DNA of 64,000 nucleotides from Erysipelotrichales bacterium (GCA_910576345.1 CAJTIT010000001.1:148744-212743); one strand, 5' to 3'; positions 47,313 through 56,680 are shown, counted from the stretch's first letter. Program-made: numbers and translations. Notes: generated from the letters alone by a model not told the origin.

Positions 47313-47867
47313 CTATTCTACTTGTTTTAACAAAGCCTTTCTTTCTTGAATTTCATTGATAACGCCCCGTAATTGTTCTTGACTCAACCGTCCTTGCTGA
47401 AGCAAAATGAAACCTTTTAATACCGCATCCTGATACAATGCCCAAGATTGCGGTGAATATCGTTCTTCCTGTAAAACAGAAATTTCTTTTATTTCTTTTT
47501 GACAAGCGGATCGAAGCTCCATCGTTTCATGTTCTTCAATGATCTCATGAAGCAAGTCCACAAATGTCCATGAAATATTGTATCGGGTAACGACACAAGT
47601 GCGCTCCATTTTCATGCCTTCCTTACGCATATGATCTAGTAATTTGGAAATTTGCTTATCGCTGATCTGATTACATATCAGAAGGTCTTTATCCGGCAGA
47701 TCTTTATGCACGGGTTCACTCGATGTCACACCTTCCAATAACTCAGCGATCGTTTGATTCTGGTCGATTGGCTCCACTACACGGAAGGGAAGGGATGAGG
47801 CTTCACAATAACGATGAAGTACACGACGTTTTTTTTCATCATGCCCATCATAATAAAGTATTGACAT
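47313..47867 (-). CDS. DUF3783-like protein
   Basis: A 184-residue cytoplasmic protein. The N-terminal half (MSILYYDGHDEKKRRVLHRY, then SDKQISKLLDHMRKEGMKMERTC) fits the DUF3783 pattern of a small alpha/beta domain. The C-terminal part (ERYSPQSWALYQDAVLKGFI) reads like one FIVAR-type three-helix unit without secretion. Function unknown. It is the last gene of a minus-strand run behind an ABC permease, 15 bases after that gene's stop, with AAAGGA as ribosome binding site. Family assignment is tentative. Confidence 0.55.
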   Translation of the reverse strand: MSILYYDGHDEKKRRVLHRYCEASSLPFRVVEPIDQNQTIAELLEGVTSSEPVHKDLPDKDLLICNQISDKQISKLLDHMRKEGMKMERTCVVTRYNISWTFVDLLHEIIEEHETMELRSACQKEIKEISVLQEERYSPQSWALYQDAVLKGFILLQQGRLSQEQLRGVINEIQERKALLKQVE

Positions 47868-47882
47868 AACACAATGTCCTTT

Positions 47883-49535
47883 CTATAGCCGTCGCATTGC
47901 TTTTTCACCATAGCGGCCAACCACTTTGGTAAGTACCACACAAAGCACAAGCAGCGTCAGCGTCAAGGCAATGGCACCGATTTGTAAATAATCTTCCGGA
48001 ATGAAGAAACAGCCGATGATTATCACCGCACACAATGCCATTCCACCAAACATCGAAACAAAAGCGCCAAAATTTTGTTTGACCGCACTGGCTTCTTGTT
48101 CCCATACAAGTTTTGGTTTCGTTAAATCCAGCATCATGCACAAATCATTACAGAAAACCGTAGTAATGCAACTCGCAATGAAAAAGATAAACAGATATAC
48201 CAAAGAAAAGTGCAGATAGAACCACAAAATGATCAATGTACAGAAATTGGTAAAGAATCCAAGCAATATCCCCATCCATAATTTTGCATAAACCTGATCA
48301 CGAAAAGAAATAGGGAGTACTTTCATAATCATATACTGATTGCCTTCTCTGGAAATCGCAGTCGCACTTACCAGATTGATAACACCAAACATGCATCCGC
48401 AACCTAAACCGACAAACAATACATACGCGTAGAAATTATCCAATTCTTGCAAAGCGGTTATTCCTTTCGTTACCGCACTCATGGTTTCCCCATCCAATGT
48501 GCCAAGAAATGGCAAAATCAAGAAAATGACGGGCATCAATACGGTTGTTAAAATACAGTTGATGAAAAATACCGGTGTACGAACCAAAATTTTAAATTCC
48601 TTTGCCATATATGTGCGAATACGATTGCCTTGTCTGCTTTGTTTACGCAGCTGTTTTTCACTCATGTCTTTTGCAGAAGATGAGGATTCGTTGCTGCCGA
48701 TAACGCCTTTAAAATACAGATATTTGCCTGCGCTCAACAATAACAAAAGCGAAAGGAAACATATCAGACAGCCAATCGCAAAATCCATGATATTTCCTTC
48801 GATGATACTGCGAGAAAAATACGGAATCATCGGGAAAGCGCGCATAAACAATTCCAACATGGAATTGTCGCCTTGCATCACCATATGGATCATATCGCTT
48901 TCTTCTTGTATGTTTGCATGATTGGTAAAGTAAGAGAAACCGAACGCCACAATCAACATGAGAATTCCGGAAATTAAATTGAAGCGATCACGATTTTTCA
49001 AGAATGGCGCAATACGCATTAACAGAATCGTTAAAAATGTGGAAAGTACCAAAGGAAAAACAGGAATCAAAAAGATAGACAGAATACCAAAAACATAAAA
49101 TAACACAGAAACATCGACATGATTCATATAAGCCAAATACGTTGGCAATAAAACGCCGACAGAGAACACATATTCATAGATCAAGCACGTGGTAAACTTC
49201 GCGCCGATAATTGTCGTTGAAGAAAGTGGCAATGACAATAAGTTATCGTTGTCACGGCTGAAATAGAAAATGCTGGGAATGGAAAACAAAGAGAAAAAGA
49301 AAATCAGAAAACAGCTCATAAACATCATTCCACCCAACAAACTGGCTTCTTGATCGATCATGCTATAGGTGGGAAGTGCTTCATCTATCAGGAAATACAA
49401 CGCACCGGAAATAGGAACCAGCGAGATTAACAAAACAACATATAGAAACACCTGATAAAATTTTTTGCTTTTTCCATCACTCATACCCATGCCATTTTTT
49501 AATAAAGCCTTCGTAAGAGCGATATACTTACGCAT
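47883..49535 (-). CDS. ABC transporter permease, large ABC-2-like type
   Basis: A 550-residue membrane protein with roughly 12 hydrophobic helices in two halves, joined by a charged linker (SSSSAKDMSEKQLRKQSRQG). Segments such as SIFYFSRDNDNLLSLPLSS and SATAISREGNQYMIMKVLPI are typical of two-half ABC-2-like permeases that work with a separate ATPase. It overlaps the ATPase gene by eight bases and has GAGGTGG as ribosome binding site. The substrate is unknown; with SdpI-like and SdpR-like genes upstream, export of or resistance to a peptide is a reasonable guess only. Confidence 0.85.
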   Translation of the reverse strand: MRKYIALTKALLKNGMGMSDGKSKKFYQVFLYVVLLISLVPISGALYFLIDEALPTYSMIDQEASLLGGMMFMSCFLIFFFSLFSIPSIFYFSRDNDNLLSLPLSSTTIIGAKFTTCLIYEYVFSVGVLLPTYLAYMNHVDVSVLFYVFGILSIFLIPVFPLVLSTFLTILLMRIAPFLKNRDRFNLISGILMLIVAFGFSYFTNHANIQEESDMIHMVMQGDNSMLELFMRAFPMIPYFSRSIIEGNIMDFAIGCLICFLSLLLLLSAGKYLYFKGVIGSNESSSSAKDMSEKQLRKQSRQGNRIRTYMAKEFKILVRTPVFFINCILTTVLMPVIFLILPFLGTLDGETMSAVTKGITALQELDNFYAYVLFVGLGCGCMFGVINLVSATAISREGNQYMIMKVLPISFRDQVYAKLWMGILLGFFTNFCTLIILWFYLHFSLVYLFIFFIASCITTVFCNDLCMMLDLTKPKLVWEQEASAVKQNFGAFVSMFGGMALCAVIIIGCFFIPEDYLQIGAIALTLTLLVLCVVLTKVVGRYGEKAMRRL

Positions 49536-50253
49536 GATTAACCACCTCTAAGAATACTTCTTCTAAAGAAGAACAATGCGCGTATTGTGCTTTCAATGCG
49601 TCCAGTGTGCCAAAATAAGCGATTCTACCATGCAAGATAATGGCAACCTTGTCGCATAATTTCTCGGCAACTTCCAGTACATGGGTAGAGAAGAATACCG
49701 TCTTGCCTTTTCGTGCATGCTCGCGCATTTTTTCTTTCAGTTGATACGAAGACTGCGGATCCAAACCGGTCATTGGTTCATCCAGAATCCATACGTTTGG
49801 ATCACTGATCAATACACCCATGATGACAATTTTTTGGCGCATACCATGTGAATACGACAAGATCTTGTCATTCAAGGCATGTTTCATTTCAAATGTTTCC
49901 GCAAGATCTTCAATGCGCTGTTTTCTTAAATGGCTGTCCACTTCATACATATCCGCCATGAATTTTAAATATTCAATACCCTTCAACCGCAAAAAAATGT
50001 CGGCGTTGTCCAAAACTATCCCGAATTCTTTTTTTGCAGCCAATGGCTCTTTCACAATGTTTTTGCCATTGATAAGAATTTCACCTTCATCTGGATTTAA
50101 GATGCCGGTAATCATTTTGATCGTTGTGGTTTTACCCGCACCATTTGGACCGATAAACCCGATGATTTCACCGGTAGGAACGTTAAGGGAAATATCATCT
50201 ACTGCTTTTTTTGTTCCTCCGTATACTTTCGTCACATGTTTGATTTCAATCAT
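49528..50253 (-). CDS. ABC transporter ATP-binding protein
   Basis: A 241-residue cytoplasmic ATPase. Walker A is GPNGAGKTT, the signature is LSYSHGMRQK (a degenerate form common in ABC-2 exporters), and Walker B is VWILDEPMTGLDP, with the switch His in FFSTHVLEV. The start at 50253 follows AAAGGAG; the longer in-frame reading to 50343 lies inside the SdpI-like gene and is rejected. Coupled by overlap to both the gene before and the permease behind it, so the two form one transporter. Confidence 0.92.
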   Translation of the reverse strand: MIEIKHVTKVYGGTKKAVDDISLNVPTGEIIGFIGPNGAGKTTTIKMITGILNPDEGEILINGKNIVKEPLAAKKEFGIVLDNADIFLRLKGIEYLKFMADMYEVDSHLRKQRIEDLAETFEMKHALNDKILSYSHGMRQKIVIMGVLISDPNVWILDEPMTGLDPQSSYQLKEKMREHARKGKTVFFSTHVLEVAEKLCDKVAIILHGRIAYFGTLDALKAQYAHCSSLEEVFLEVVNHA

Positions 50254-50900
50254 TTGAAAAACTCCTTTCTCTTTCTGTATAATTGATAAGAATATCCAAT
50301 AGGTACCAAAATCATAATGGAAATCAATACCACCATAATCCAAATTGCGCTATTTGGTTTTAAAAAAGATGCCGCGCATAATACTATTCCTGAAAAAAAC
50401 CATATAAATCCGGCAATGCGATGCGTTTTTCGCCATATGATATCGTCTTTTGATGTCCATGGCGTGCGAAATCCCATCCATTTGTTTCGCTGAAACTGCG
50501 GCATGACGTTGCCTATGATGATGCATACAACACCCATTAGACACAGTATGCTGGTTTGAATGTGGAATGTCGTAGGATAAAACGAATCGATGACAATAAA
50601 CAGATACGCAAATAAAATCATCAATAGGAATACAAACCGCATCCGATCGTAAACTTTTTCAAACACTTGATGCTTGTTTTGTTTTCTGTCGCTGTGCAAG
50701 GCATACACCATTGTGCTGTCCAAACCAACCAGAAGAAACGGAAACAAAAATAAAACGGCAGGTGAGGCGAAACCATCTTTTTCACCTTGAATGTTCCAGT
50801 GCATCGCAATACGACTTGGAAAATAAGGATAGAGTAAAACAGTGCTTACGATCATTATCAGCGCAATACTCCATATGAAGTAACCCATACGTTTTTGCAT
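50250..50900 (-). CDS. SdpI-like membrane protein (DUF1648 plus SdpI domain)
   Basis: A 216-residue protein with six membrane helices. The N-terminal DUF1648 region has PYFPSRIAMHWNIQGEKDGFA, and the C-terminal SdpI domain has FQRNKWMGFRTPWTSKDDIIWRKTHR, both close to family signatures. In Bacillus subtilis, SdpI gives immunity to the SdpC toxin and signals through SdpR. The ATG at 50900 is better spaced from AAAGGAG than the ATG at 50906. No sdpABC-like toxin genes are nearby, so it may protect against foreign peptides. Confidence 0.88.
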   Translation of the reverse strand: MQKRMGYFIWSIALIMIVSTVLLYPYFPSRIAMHWNIQGEKDGFASPAVLFLFPFLLVGLDSTMVYALHSDRKQNKHQVFEKVYDRMRFVFLLMILFAYLFIVIDSFYPTTFHIQTSILCLMGVVCIIIGNVMPQFQRNKWMGFRTPWTSKDDIIWRKTHRIAGFIWFFSGIVLCAASFLKPNSAIWIMVVLISIMILVPIGYSYQLYRKRKEFFK

Positions 50901-50913
50901 TGGCATTCTCCTT

Positions 50914-51174
50914 TCAGCTTTTCAAAGATGAAATCCATCCAATGATTTCATCCAGAACAGACGTATTCAATTCATAATAGATAAATTTGCCCTGTTTTTC
51001 ATCCAAGATCAGTTCTGCATTTTTCAATACTGATAGATGATGGGAAATCGTCGCATTGGACTGTTGGAAATGATCGACGATCTGTTGGGCATGAAGCGGT
51101 TTGTCACGAAGCAATGCGATGATCTCACGACGTGTGGGATCACTCAGCGCTTTAAACGTCTCTTGAAATTTCAT
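50914..51174 (-). CDS. ArsR/SdpR-family transcriptional repressor
   Basis: An 86-residue winged-helix protein. The N-terminal FKALSDPTRREIIALLRD and the recognition region QQSNATISHHLSVLKNAELI are typical of the SdpR branch, and no metal-binding Cys pair of ArsR type is present. GAGGTGAAG precedes the ATG at 51174. It heads the minus-strand operon and very likely represses it, as SdpR does with sdpRI; its promoter is consensus-like. Confidence 0.88.
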   Translation of the reverse strand: MKFQETFKALSDPTRREIIALLRDKPLHAQQIVDHFQQSNATISHHLSVLKNAELILDEKQGKFIYYELNTSVLDEIIGWISSLKS

Positions 51175-51194
51175 TGCTTCACCTCTCATTTCGA

Positions 51195-51239
51195 TATCTA
51201 TCTAAATGATATTATAGACACTTACATACAAAAAGTCAA
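51195..51239 (-). promoter_or_regulatory. Promoter and candidate operator of the SdpRI-ABC operon
   Basis: On the minus strand, TTGACT (51239-51234), 17-bp spacer and a perfect TATAAT (51216-51211). Just downstream, ATATC (51213-51209) and GATAT (51199-51195) form an inverted repeat with nine bases between, overlapping the -10 edge and start site, a plausible SdpR-type operator. Confidence 0.65.
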
Positions 51240-51639
51240 AACTTTTTTCAACATACGTAGGCGAAAGAAAGATTGTCAAAAACTAGACTTAGATAAAGAG
51301 GAGGGAAGACATATAAAACAGAGCGTTTTTTCATAAAAAAACAGACATTTTCCTATTAAAAACATCTGTTTCAAAATGTCTAGATTTTGATATATATTTT
51401 ATCCCAAATGTATGGTCAGCCGTAATTTTACAACCGGAAATGTCATTTGTCAAATCTATTATGTATGATCAAAAACAAAAAGAAAGAATAAAATCATCTT
51501 GACGGGGGATAACATAGAAGGATGGACACAAATGCATTTCAATACTGGTACTTATAAAAAAAATATGATAAAATAATAAAACGAAATTACAAGAAAACGG
51601 CTCTATAGAATAGATGACGAAAAGGAATAGGAGGAGCTT
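51240..51639 (+). other. Intergenic stretch before the sortase gene
   Basis: No gene is seen in about 400 bases. AAACAGA ... TCTGTTT (near 51336-51372) could form an imperfect hairpin. An AT-rich TATGATAAAATAATAAAA stretch near 51565-51583 is a possible promoter region for the sortase. Confidence 0.4.
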
Positions 51640-52611
51640 ATGAATCGCAAAAACCCAAACGATCCTTATCATGATGAACAGTCTTATCAAAACCATGATG
51701 AAAATCCTTATACAGGAATCAAAGACGAGCGATATGACCGCTTTGAACGCTATGGACATGACAATCAATATGATGGCGCTTATATGCGTGCAAGTCAAGG
51801 CGAAGAACCACAAGAAGAAAAAAAGAAAAAAAAGTTTTTTTTCTGGCTGATTTTTTTGATCGCATTATCGATTTTCTTATATTCCGCATATCAGCTGTTT
51901 ACGATATTCAAAGCCAACTGGGATGAAAAAAGAGAATTGGAAACACTGACGGAAATCGGAAACATTCCTGAAAATCCGGAAACACCATTTACAATCAACT
52001 GGAGTGCATTGAAAGAAATCAATGATCATTTGGTCGCATGGATCATGATTCCGGACACAAATATCTCTTATCCGATTGTGCAAGGTAGTGACAATACGTA
52101 TTATCTGGACCACACGTTCGCAAAAGGCGAGAATTACGCAGGCGCCGTATTTGTGGATTATCACAACAAGCCGGATTTTTCTGATAACAATACATTCATA
52201 TACGGACATAATGTACGTCATGGCACGATGTTTGCGGATTTGGAGAATTTTATGGATTCAACATTTTTCCAAGATCATAAATATGTGTATCTGTTTACAC
52301 CGGATCAAAACTATCGATGCGAAGTCGTATCGTTTCAGTCAACAAAAGATGGAACAGATGCTTATCGATTTGGCATTACCGATGTCAAGGAATGGAAAAA
52401 ATACATCGAACTCATTACATCGCCAAGTATCAAAGGACATGTGCGAAATGATGTGAAAATGGGAGAGAGCGATCGTCTGATTTCTTTATCGACATGTTCT
52501 TATGAAGTCAATAACGATGTATCCGATCAGCGCTATCTGTTGCATGCGAAACTGGTGCCATGGGTAGGACAGTATGAGAAAGAAGAAGGCGTTGGGCCTG
52601 AGAATCCTTAA
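51640..52611 (+). CDS. Class B sortase
   Basis: A 323-residue transpeptidase that attaches surface proteins to peptidoglycan. Unusual N-terminus: about 65 cytoplasmic residues rich in Asp, Tyr, Asn and Glu, then KKKKK and one membrane helix (about 67-88, FFFWLIFLIALSIFLYSAY). Catalytic residues are His190 in IYGHNVRHGTMF, Cys286 in SLSTCSYE and Arg298 in DQRYLLHAK, matching the B class. AGGAGG precedes the ATG. No sorted substrate is adjacent; the adhesin at 35151 is the only candidate surface protein with an anchor-like end in this window. Confidence 0.9.
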   Translation: MNRKNPNDPYHDEQSYQNHDENPYTGIKDERYDRFERYGHDNQYDGAYMRASQGEEPQEEKKKKKFFFWLIFLIALSIFLYSAYQLFTIFKANWDEKRELETLTEIGNIPENPETPFTINWSALKEINDHLVAWIMIPDTNISYPIVQGSDNTYYLDHTFAKGENYAGAVFVDYHNKPDFSDNNTFIYGHNVRHGTMFADLENFMDSTFFQDHKYVYLFTPDQNYRCEVVSFQSTKDGTDAYRFGITDVKEWKKYIELITSPSIKGHVRNDVKMGESDRLISLSTCSYEVNNDVSDQRYLLHAKLVPWVGQYEKEEGVGPENP

Positions 52612-52619
52612 AACGAATG

Positions 52620-52657
52620 GTCATTTTCATTGAATTTGATATGGAAATGACTTTTTT
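52620..52657 (+). terminator. Terminator after the sortase gene
   Basis: GTCATTTTCA (52620-52629) pairs with TGGAAATGAC (52642-52651), one G-T pair, followed by TTTTTT. Confidence 0.8.
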
Positions 52658-52695
52658 CTATGTTTTTTGCATATACTTTTTATGTAGGTGATGGG

Positions 52696-53784
52696 ATGTT
52701 TTCAAAAAAAAGCCGGCTGTTATTTTTAGAAGTTATGACACTTGTCTTTATTGGCATTATGATGATTGGATCTTCCTCCAGAGTGTGGGCAGAGGCGAAA
52801 TTCAATGATCCGACCTATTTTATGAGCCGACAAGCAGTGTTCGCACTCATCGGTTGTTTTGTGATGTTTGGCGCAAGTCGTATTGATTTGATACGCATAC
52901 GCTCGCATACGAAGAAGATTTTCCTATTTTGTACCATTTCTTTGGTTTTGGTTTTGATTCCGGGACTTGGCGTCGCAAGAAACGGAAGCCGCAGCTGGTT
53001 TGGTGTCGGTAGTTTTTTAATACAGCCCTCAGAGTTCTTCAAAATCGCGATCATTCTTTATGTTTCCGATTATATGGCAAAGCGTTACCGTGTAAAAAAA
53101 TTCAAAAATGATTTATTGTTTCCAGCTTTTTTAACGATGTTGGGATTTGGTTTGATATTGTTACAACCGGATTTTGGTAGCGGCATTGTCATGGTATGCA
53201 GCATCGTCGTGATTGTGCTGGCGGCGGATTCACCAATACGTTATTTTGTGCGCGTGGGCATGTTGTCAGCGGCAGGACTTGGCGGCTTGATTTTATCGGC
53301 TCCTTATCGATTGGCACGCATTACCTCGTTTATCAATCCATGGGAAGATCCACTGGGTGCCGGCTTTCAAATCATCCAGTCGTTGTTTGCAATTTCTCCG
53401 GGTGGCATTTTGGGCGTTGGATTTGATCAAAGTATGCAGAAACATTTTTATCTGCCGGAACCGCAAACCGATTTTATCTTTGCCATTTTTGCGGAAGAAT
53501 TTGGCTTTATTGGTTGTTGCTTGCTCATTACATTGTTTTTGCTTGTCATTTATGAAGGTGTGAAAATTGCCTGTAATTGTAATGATACGTATTTATGTTA
53601 CGTTGCAATTGGTTTGACATCGTTGTTTGCGATCCAAGTGATGATCAATTTGGGCGTTGTTGTCGGTTTGTTCCCGGTAACCGGTATAACGCTGCCATTT
53701 ATTTCATATGGAGGAAGCTCTTTATTGGTGATGATGGGATCGATGGGATTGTTGATGAGTATTGCCAATCATACAAGCGAATGA
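52696..53784 (+). CDS. ftsW: Peptidoglycan glycosyltransferase FtsW
   Basis: A 362-residue SEDS-family enzyme with about ten membrane helices, polymerising lipid II at the division septum. Motifs: NGSRSWFGVGSFLIQPSEFFK (catalytic loop region), LLQPDFGSGIV with the essential Asp, and PFISYGGSSLLVMMGSMGL near the end. Placement right before murG, murB and divIB supports FtsW over RodA. The start at 52696 follows AGGTGATGGG; the longer reading lies in the terminator region and is rejected. Confidence 0.9.
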   Translation: MFSKKSRLLFLEVMTLVFIGIMMIGSSSRVWAEAKFNDPTYFMSRQAVFALIGCFVMFGASRIDLIRIRSHTKKIFLFCTISLVLVLIPGLGVARNGSRSWFGVGSFLIQPSEFFKIAIILYVSDYMAKRYRVKKFKNDLLFPAFLTMLGFGLILLQPDFGSGIVMVCSIVVIVLAADSPIRYFVRVGMLSAAGLGGLILSAPYRLARITSFINPWEDPLGAGFQIIQSLFAISPGGILGVGFDQSMQKHFYLPEPQTDFIFAIFAEEFGFIGCCLLITLFLLVIYEGVKIACNCNDTYLCYVAIGLTSLFAIQVMINLGVVVGLFPVTGITLPFISYGGSSLLVMMGSMGLLMSIANHTSE

Positions 53785-53852
53785 AACAAACAGCGAAAAA
53801 AACTATTATAAACAAGGAACTCATGATATAATAAAGGACAAGGAGTGGTCAC

Positions 53853-54929
53853 ATGAGACTGTTGTTCGTGACCGGCGGAACCGGTGGACATATTTATCCG
53901 GCTTTGGCGCTGGCTGCATGCGCAAAACAGCGCTATCAAAATCTCGAACTTTTATTTATCGGCAATGATGACCGTATGGAGGCGCAGTTGATTCCGGAAG
54001 CGGGATATGCATTTCGATCACTTCATACCAGTGGATTATGCGGCAACGCCTTTCATAAAGCCAAAGCGATTGCACAGATGTTTCATGCAAGAGCGCAGGC
54101 AATCAAAATTTTGAAAGAATGGAAACCGGATCTGGTGGTTGGATTTGGCGGCTATGTGAGCGCACCGGTGATTTTGGCAGCGCATAAGCTGCATATTCCG
54201 ATTATGATCCATGAACAGAACTCCGTTGCGGGCGCTGCGAATCAGATGGTTGCACGTTATGCGGATGGCATCGTTATCTGTTATGAGCGTCTGTTTGAAC
54301 AGTTTGATAAACGGAAAACAAGACTTTTGGGCAATCCACGTGCTACAAGTGCTGCACAAGTGAAATTTGATGCGGCATATTATCGTTCTTTGCAACTGGA
54401 TGGGCGCAAAAAACTGATCTTGGTGGTCATGGGATCGCTTGGCTCATCCAGTATCAATGCGATCATGTGTGAAGCATTACCAAACGTGCATAAAGATTAT
54501 CAAATATTGTTTGTGACCGGAAAAGAACACTATGAAGATGTAAAAAAACAAATACCGAAACAGGATAATATCCATGTGGTAGATTACGTGAAAACGCTGG
54601 AAATTATGGAAAAGGTGGATTTGATCATTTGTCGAGCAGGAGCCACAACGCTTGCGGAAATAACGACGCTTGGCGTTCCATCAATTGTGATTCCTTCTCC
54701 CTATGTCGCACACAATCATCAATATTACAACGCCAGTGTATTGGCAAACGTGAATGCAGCTGTTATGATCGAAGAAAAAGATTTGAATGCTGATTTGTTA
54801 AATGAGAAGATTTCATGTATTATGGGAAATGCAAAATTGAGGGCGCAAATGAAAGAGCACGCAAAATCGCTTGGTTTTCCTAATGCGAGTGAAGATATTT
54901 GCGACTGGTTTGATGAAATGAAAAGGTGA
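53853..54929 (+). CDS. murG: UDP-GlcNAc:lipid I N-acetylglucosaminyltransferase
   Basis: MurG adds GlcNAc to lipid I to give lipid II at the inner face of the membrane. The 358-residue protein has the N-terminal glycine loop TGGTGGHIYPALALA, the conserved FGGYVSAP and HEQNSVAGAANQ, and in the C-domain VMGSLGSSSIN and ICRAGATTLAEIT. AAGGAGTG precedes the ATG, and a TATAAT is seen about 25 bases upstream. It continues directly into murB. Confidence 0.96.
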   Translation: MRLLFVTGGTGGHIYPALALAACAKQRYQNLELLFIGNDDRMEAQLIPEAGYAFRSLHTSGLCGNAFHKAKAIAQMFHARAQAIKILKEWKPDLVVGFGGYVSAPVILAAHKLHIPIMIHEQNSVAGAANQMVARYADGIVICYERLFEQFDKRKTRLLGNPRATSAAQVKFDAAYYRSLQLDGRKKLILVVMGSLGSSSINAIMCEALPNVHKDYQILFVTGKEHYEDVKKQIPKQDNIHVVDYVKTLEIMEKVDLIICRAGATTLAEITTLGVPSIVIPSPYVAHNHQYYNASVLANVNAAVMIEEKDLNADLLNEKISCIMGNAKLRAQMKEHAKSLGFPNASEDICDWFDEMKR

Positions 54930-54936
54930 GAAATCG

Positions 54937-55836
54937 ATGTTAGAGAAACAATTATCTGCTTATGGTGATGTGGAAGTTAATGAGTCTTTGGCAAACCATA
55001 CGACTTTTCGCGTTGGTGGAAACTGCGCATATTTTATTTATCCGAAAAATGAACTGTGTCTGATGCGTATATTGGACATTTTAAAAAATGAACAGCTGCC
55101 TTATAAAATTTTTGGCAAGGGCAGTAATCTTTTATGTAGCGATGATGAATATCATGGAGCGATTCTTTGTTTGGATCGCTATATGAGTGAATACTATTTT
55201 GAAGAAGACGGTACTTTGGTAGCACAGGCCGGCTGCAGTATCATTTTGCTTGCGCATGAGGCAATGAAACGCTCTTTTCATGGCTTAGAGTTTGCCAGTG
55301 GAATTCCGGGCACACTGGGCGGCGCACTGTTTATGAATGCCGGCGCATATAAAAGCGACATGAGTGGTATTGTAAAAAGCGTATTTGTTTTAAAGGATGG
55401 TATTTGTACATGGATCGATGTGTCTGCGCTGGATTATTCCTATCGTCATTCCCGCTTTCAAAAGGAAAGTGATTGGATCATTCTTGGAGCCCGATGTAAA
55501 CTGGAAAGCGGCAATCAAAAAGAAATACGCGATCTCATGGATTCACGCAGAATTCGTCGTATGCAATCACAGCCTTTAAACAAACCAAGTGCCGGCAGTA
55601 TGTTTCGCAATCCGCAAGGTGCACAGGCTTGGGAACTGATTGAAAAAATCGGTTATCGCGGCAAACGCATCGGCGGTGCGATGGTTTCAGAAAAGCATGC
55701 GAATTTTATTATCAATGAAGATCATGCATGTGCCAATGATATTGCGGCTTTGGTAGAAGAAATCCAAAAAAAGATCAAAGAAACGTTCGACATTGATTTA
55801 CGCACAGAAGTGGAGCGATTTAATTGGAAGATCTAA
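54937..55836 (+). CDS. murB: UDP-N-acetylenolpyruvoylglucosamine reductase
   Basis: MurB reduces UDP-GlcNAc-enolpyruvate with NADPH and FAD to UDP-MurNAc. The 299-residue type II protein shows FRVGGNCAYFIYP, the FAD motif FGKGSNLL, ASGIPGTLGGALFMNAGAY, and the proton-donor Ser in KPSAGSMFRNPQG. AAAGGTGAG precedes the ATG, seven bases after murG. Its 3' end overlaps divIB by 13 bases. Confidence 0.96.
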   Translation: MLEKQLSAYGDVEVNESLANHTTFRVGGNCAYFIYPKNELCLMRILDILKNEQLPYKIFGKGSNLLCSDDEYHGAILCLDRYMSEYYFEEDGTLVAQAGCSIILLAHEAMKRSFHGLEFASGIPGTLGGALFMNAGAYKSDMSGIVKSVFVLKDGICTWIDVSALDYSYRHSRFQKESDWIILGARCKLESGNQKEIRDLMDSRRIRRMQSQPLNKPSAGSMFRNPQGAQAWELIEKIGYRGKRIGGAMVSEKHANFIINEDHACANDIAALVEEIQKKIKETFDIDLRTEVERFNWKI

Positions 55837-56609
55837 AAGAAATTCTATATGATGACGTCGAACAGAAATTCATTGAATTACAAGATCGCAAAAAACGCCG
55901 AAAAATACGCTGGAACCGCATTAAACTGCTGGTGATTTGCGGTGGGTTTTTGATCGCACTTTTTTACTTCCTCTCTGATATTTCCAAAGTGAAGTCTTTG
56001 AAAGTCAGTGGGAATACATATTATAGTGAACAAGAAATTTTAAATATGGCGGATCTATCTTATGAAACACGATATGTCCTGATGCCGCAGTTTCTGATCG
56101 TCTGGAATTTGGAAAAACAGGAATTGATTGAAAGCGTGGAGGTTCATAAAAACTGGTATGGCGCCATTCGTATTGATGTGGAAGAGAAAAAGATATTGGG
56201 CAGCATGCAGGATAAAGACGGCAAGACGTATGTGATAGTGCCAGGTACACCGATCAAGAAAATTGAAGTGGATGACAAACATAAAGCACAGTTGGCGCAT
56301 TTTCCTTTCATCGGTGACTTTGATGAGGAAAATTTGCAAAAGCTGGTGGATGCGTTTAATATGAATAAGCGGGAAGTGGAAGCGGATATGATTTCCATGA
56401 TTTCTGAAATCCATCCATATGAGCGCAGTTATAACAAGCATATGGTGAAACTGATTATGCAGGATGGCAATACGCTGTTTTCTTCTTATGAGGGCATTCC
56501 GCTGTTAAATGATTATAAGCAGGTACTTCGCGCATCGATGAAATCGCATGTGTGCATGGATCTGGATGAGACCAATGCCAGCATATATGAAAGCAGTTGT
56601 AAAAAGTAA
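55824..56609 (+). CDS. divIB: Cell division protein DivIB/FtsQ
   Basis: A 261-residue bitopic divisome protein. After a basic cytoplasmic segment (QDRKKRRKIRWNRIK) comes one membrane helix (about 31-48) and a POTRA domain (KVKSLKVSGNTYYSEQEILN), followed by the beta domain. It works with FtsL and DivIC in septum formation. The start is a TTG inside the murB end, with GTGGAGCG as ribosome binding site; no ATG is nearby. FtsZ and FtsA are not next to it. Confidence 0.88.
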   Translation: MEDLKEILYDDVEQKFIELQDRKKRRKIRWNRIKLLVICGGFLIALFYFLSDISKVKSLKVSGNTYYSEQEILNMADLSYETRYVLMPQFLIVWNLEKQELIESVEVHKNWYGAIRIDVEEKKILGSMQDKDGKTYVIVPGTPIKKIEVDDKHKAQLAHFPFIGDFDEENLQKLVDAFNMNKREVEADMISMISEIHPYERSYNKHMVKLIMQDGNTLFSSYEGIPLLNDYKQVLRASMKSHVCMDLDETNASIYESSCKK

Positions 56610-56627
56610 GAACTTATCGTAAAAAAT

Positions 56628-56656
56628 TTGCTTTCTTGAAAGGATATTAGTATAAT
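56628..56656 (+). promoter_or_regulatory. Promoter of the Asp23-fakA unit
   Basis: TTGCTT (56628-56633), 17-bp spacer, perfect TATAAT (56651-56656), 24 bases before the ATG. Confidence 0.7.
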
Positions 56657-56680
56657 ATTAAGATAATGAGGAGGATGTTT

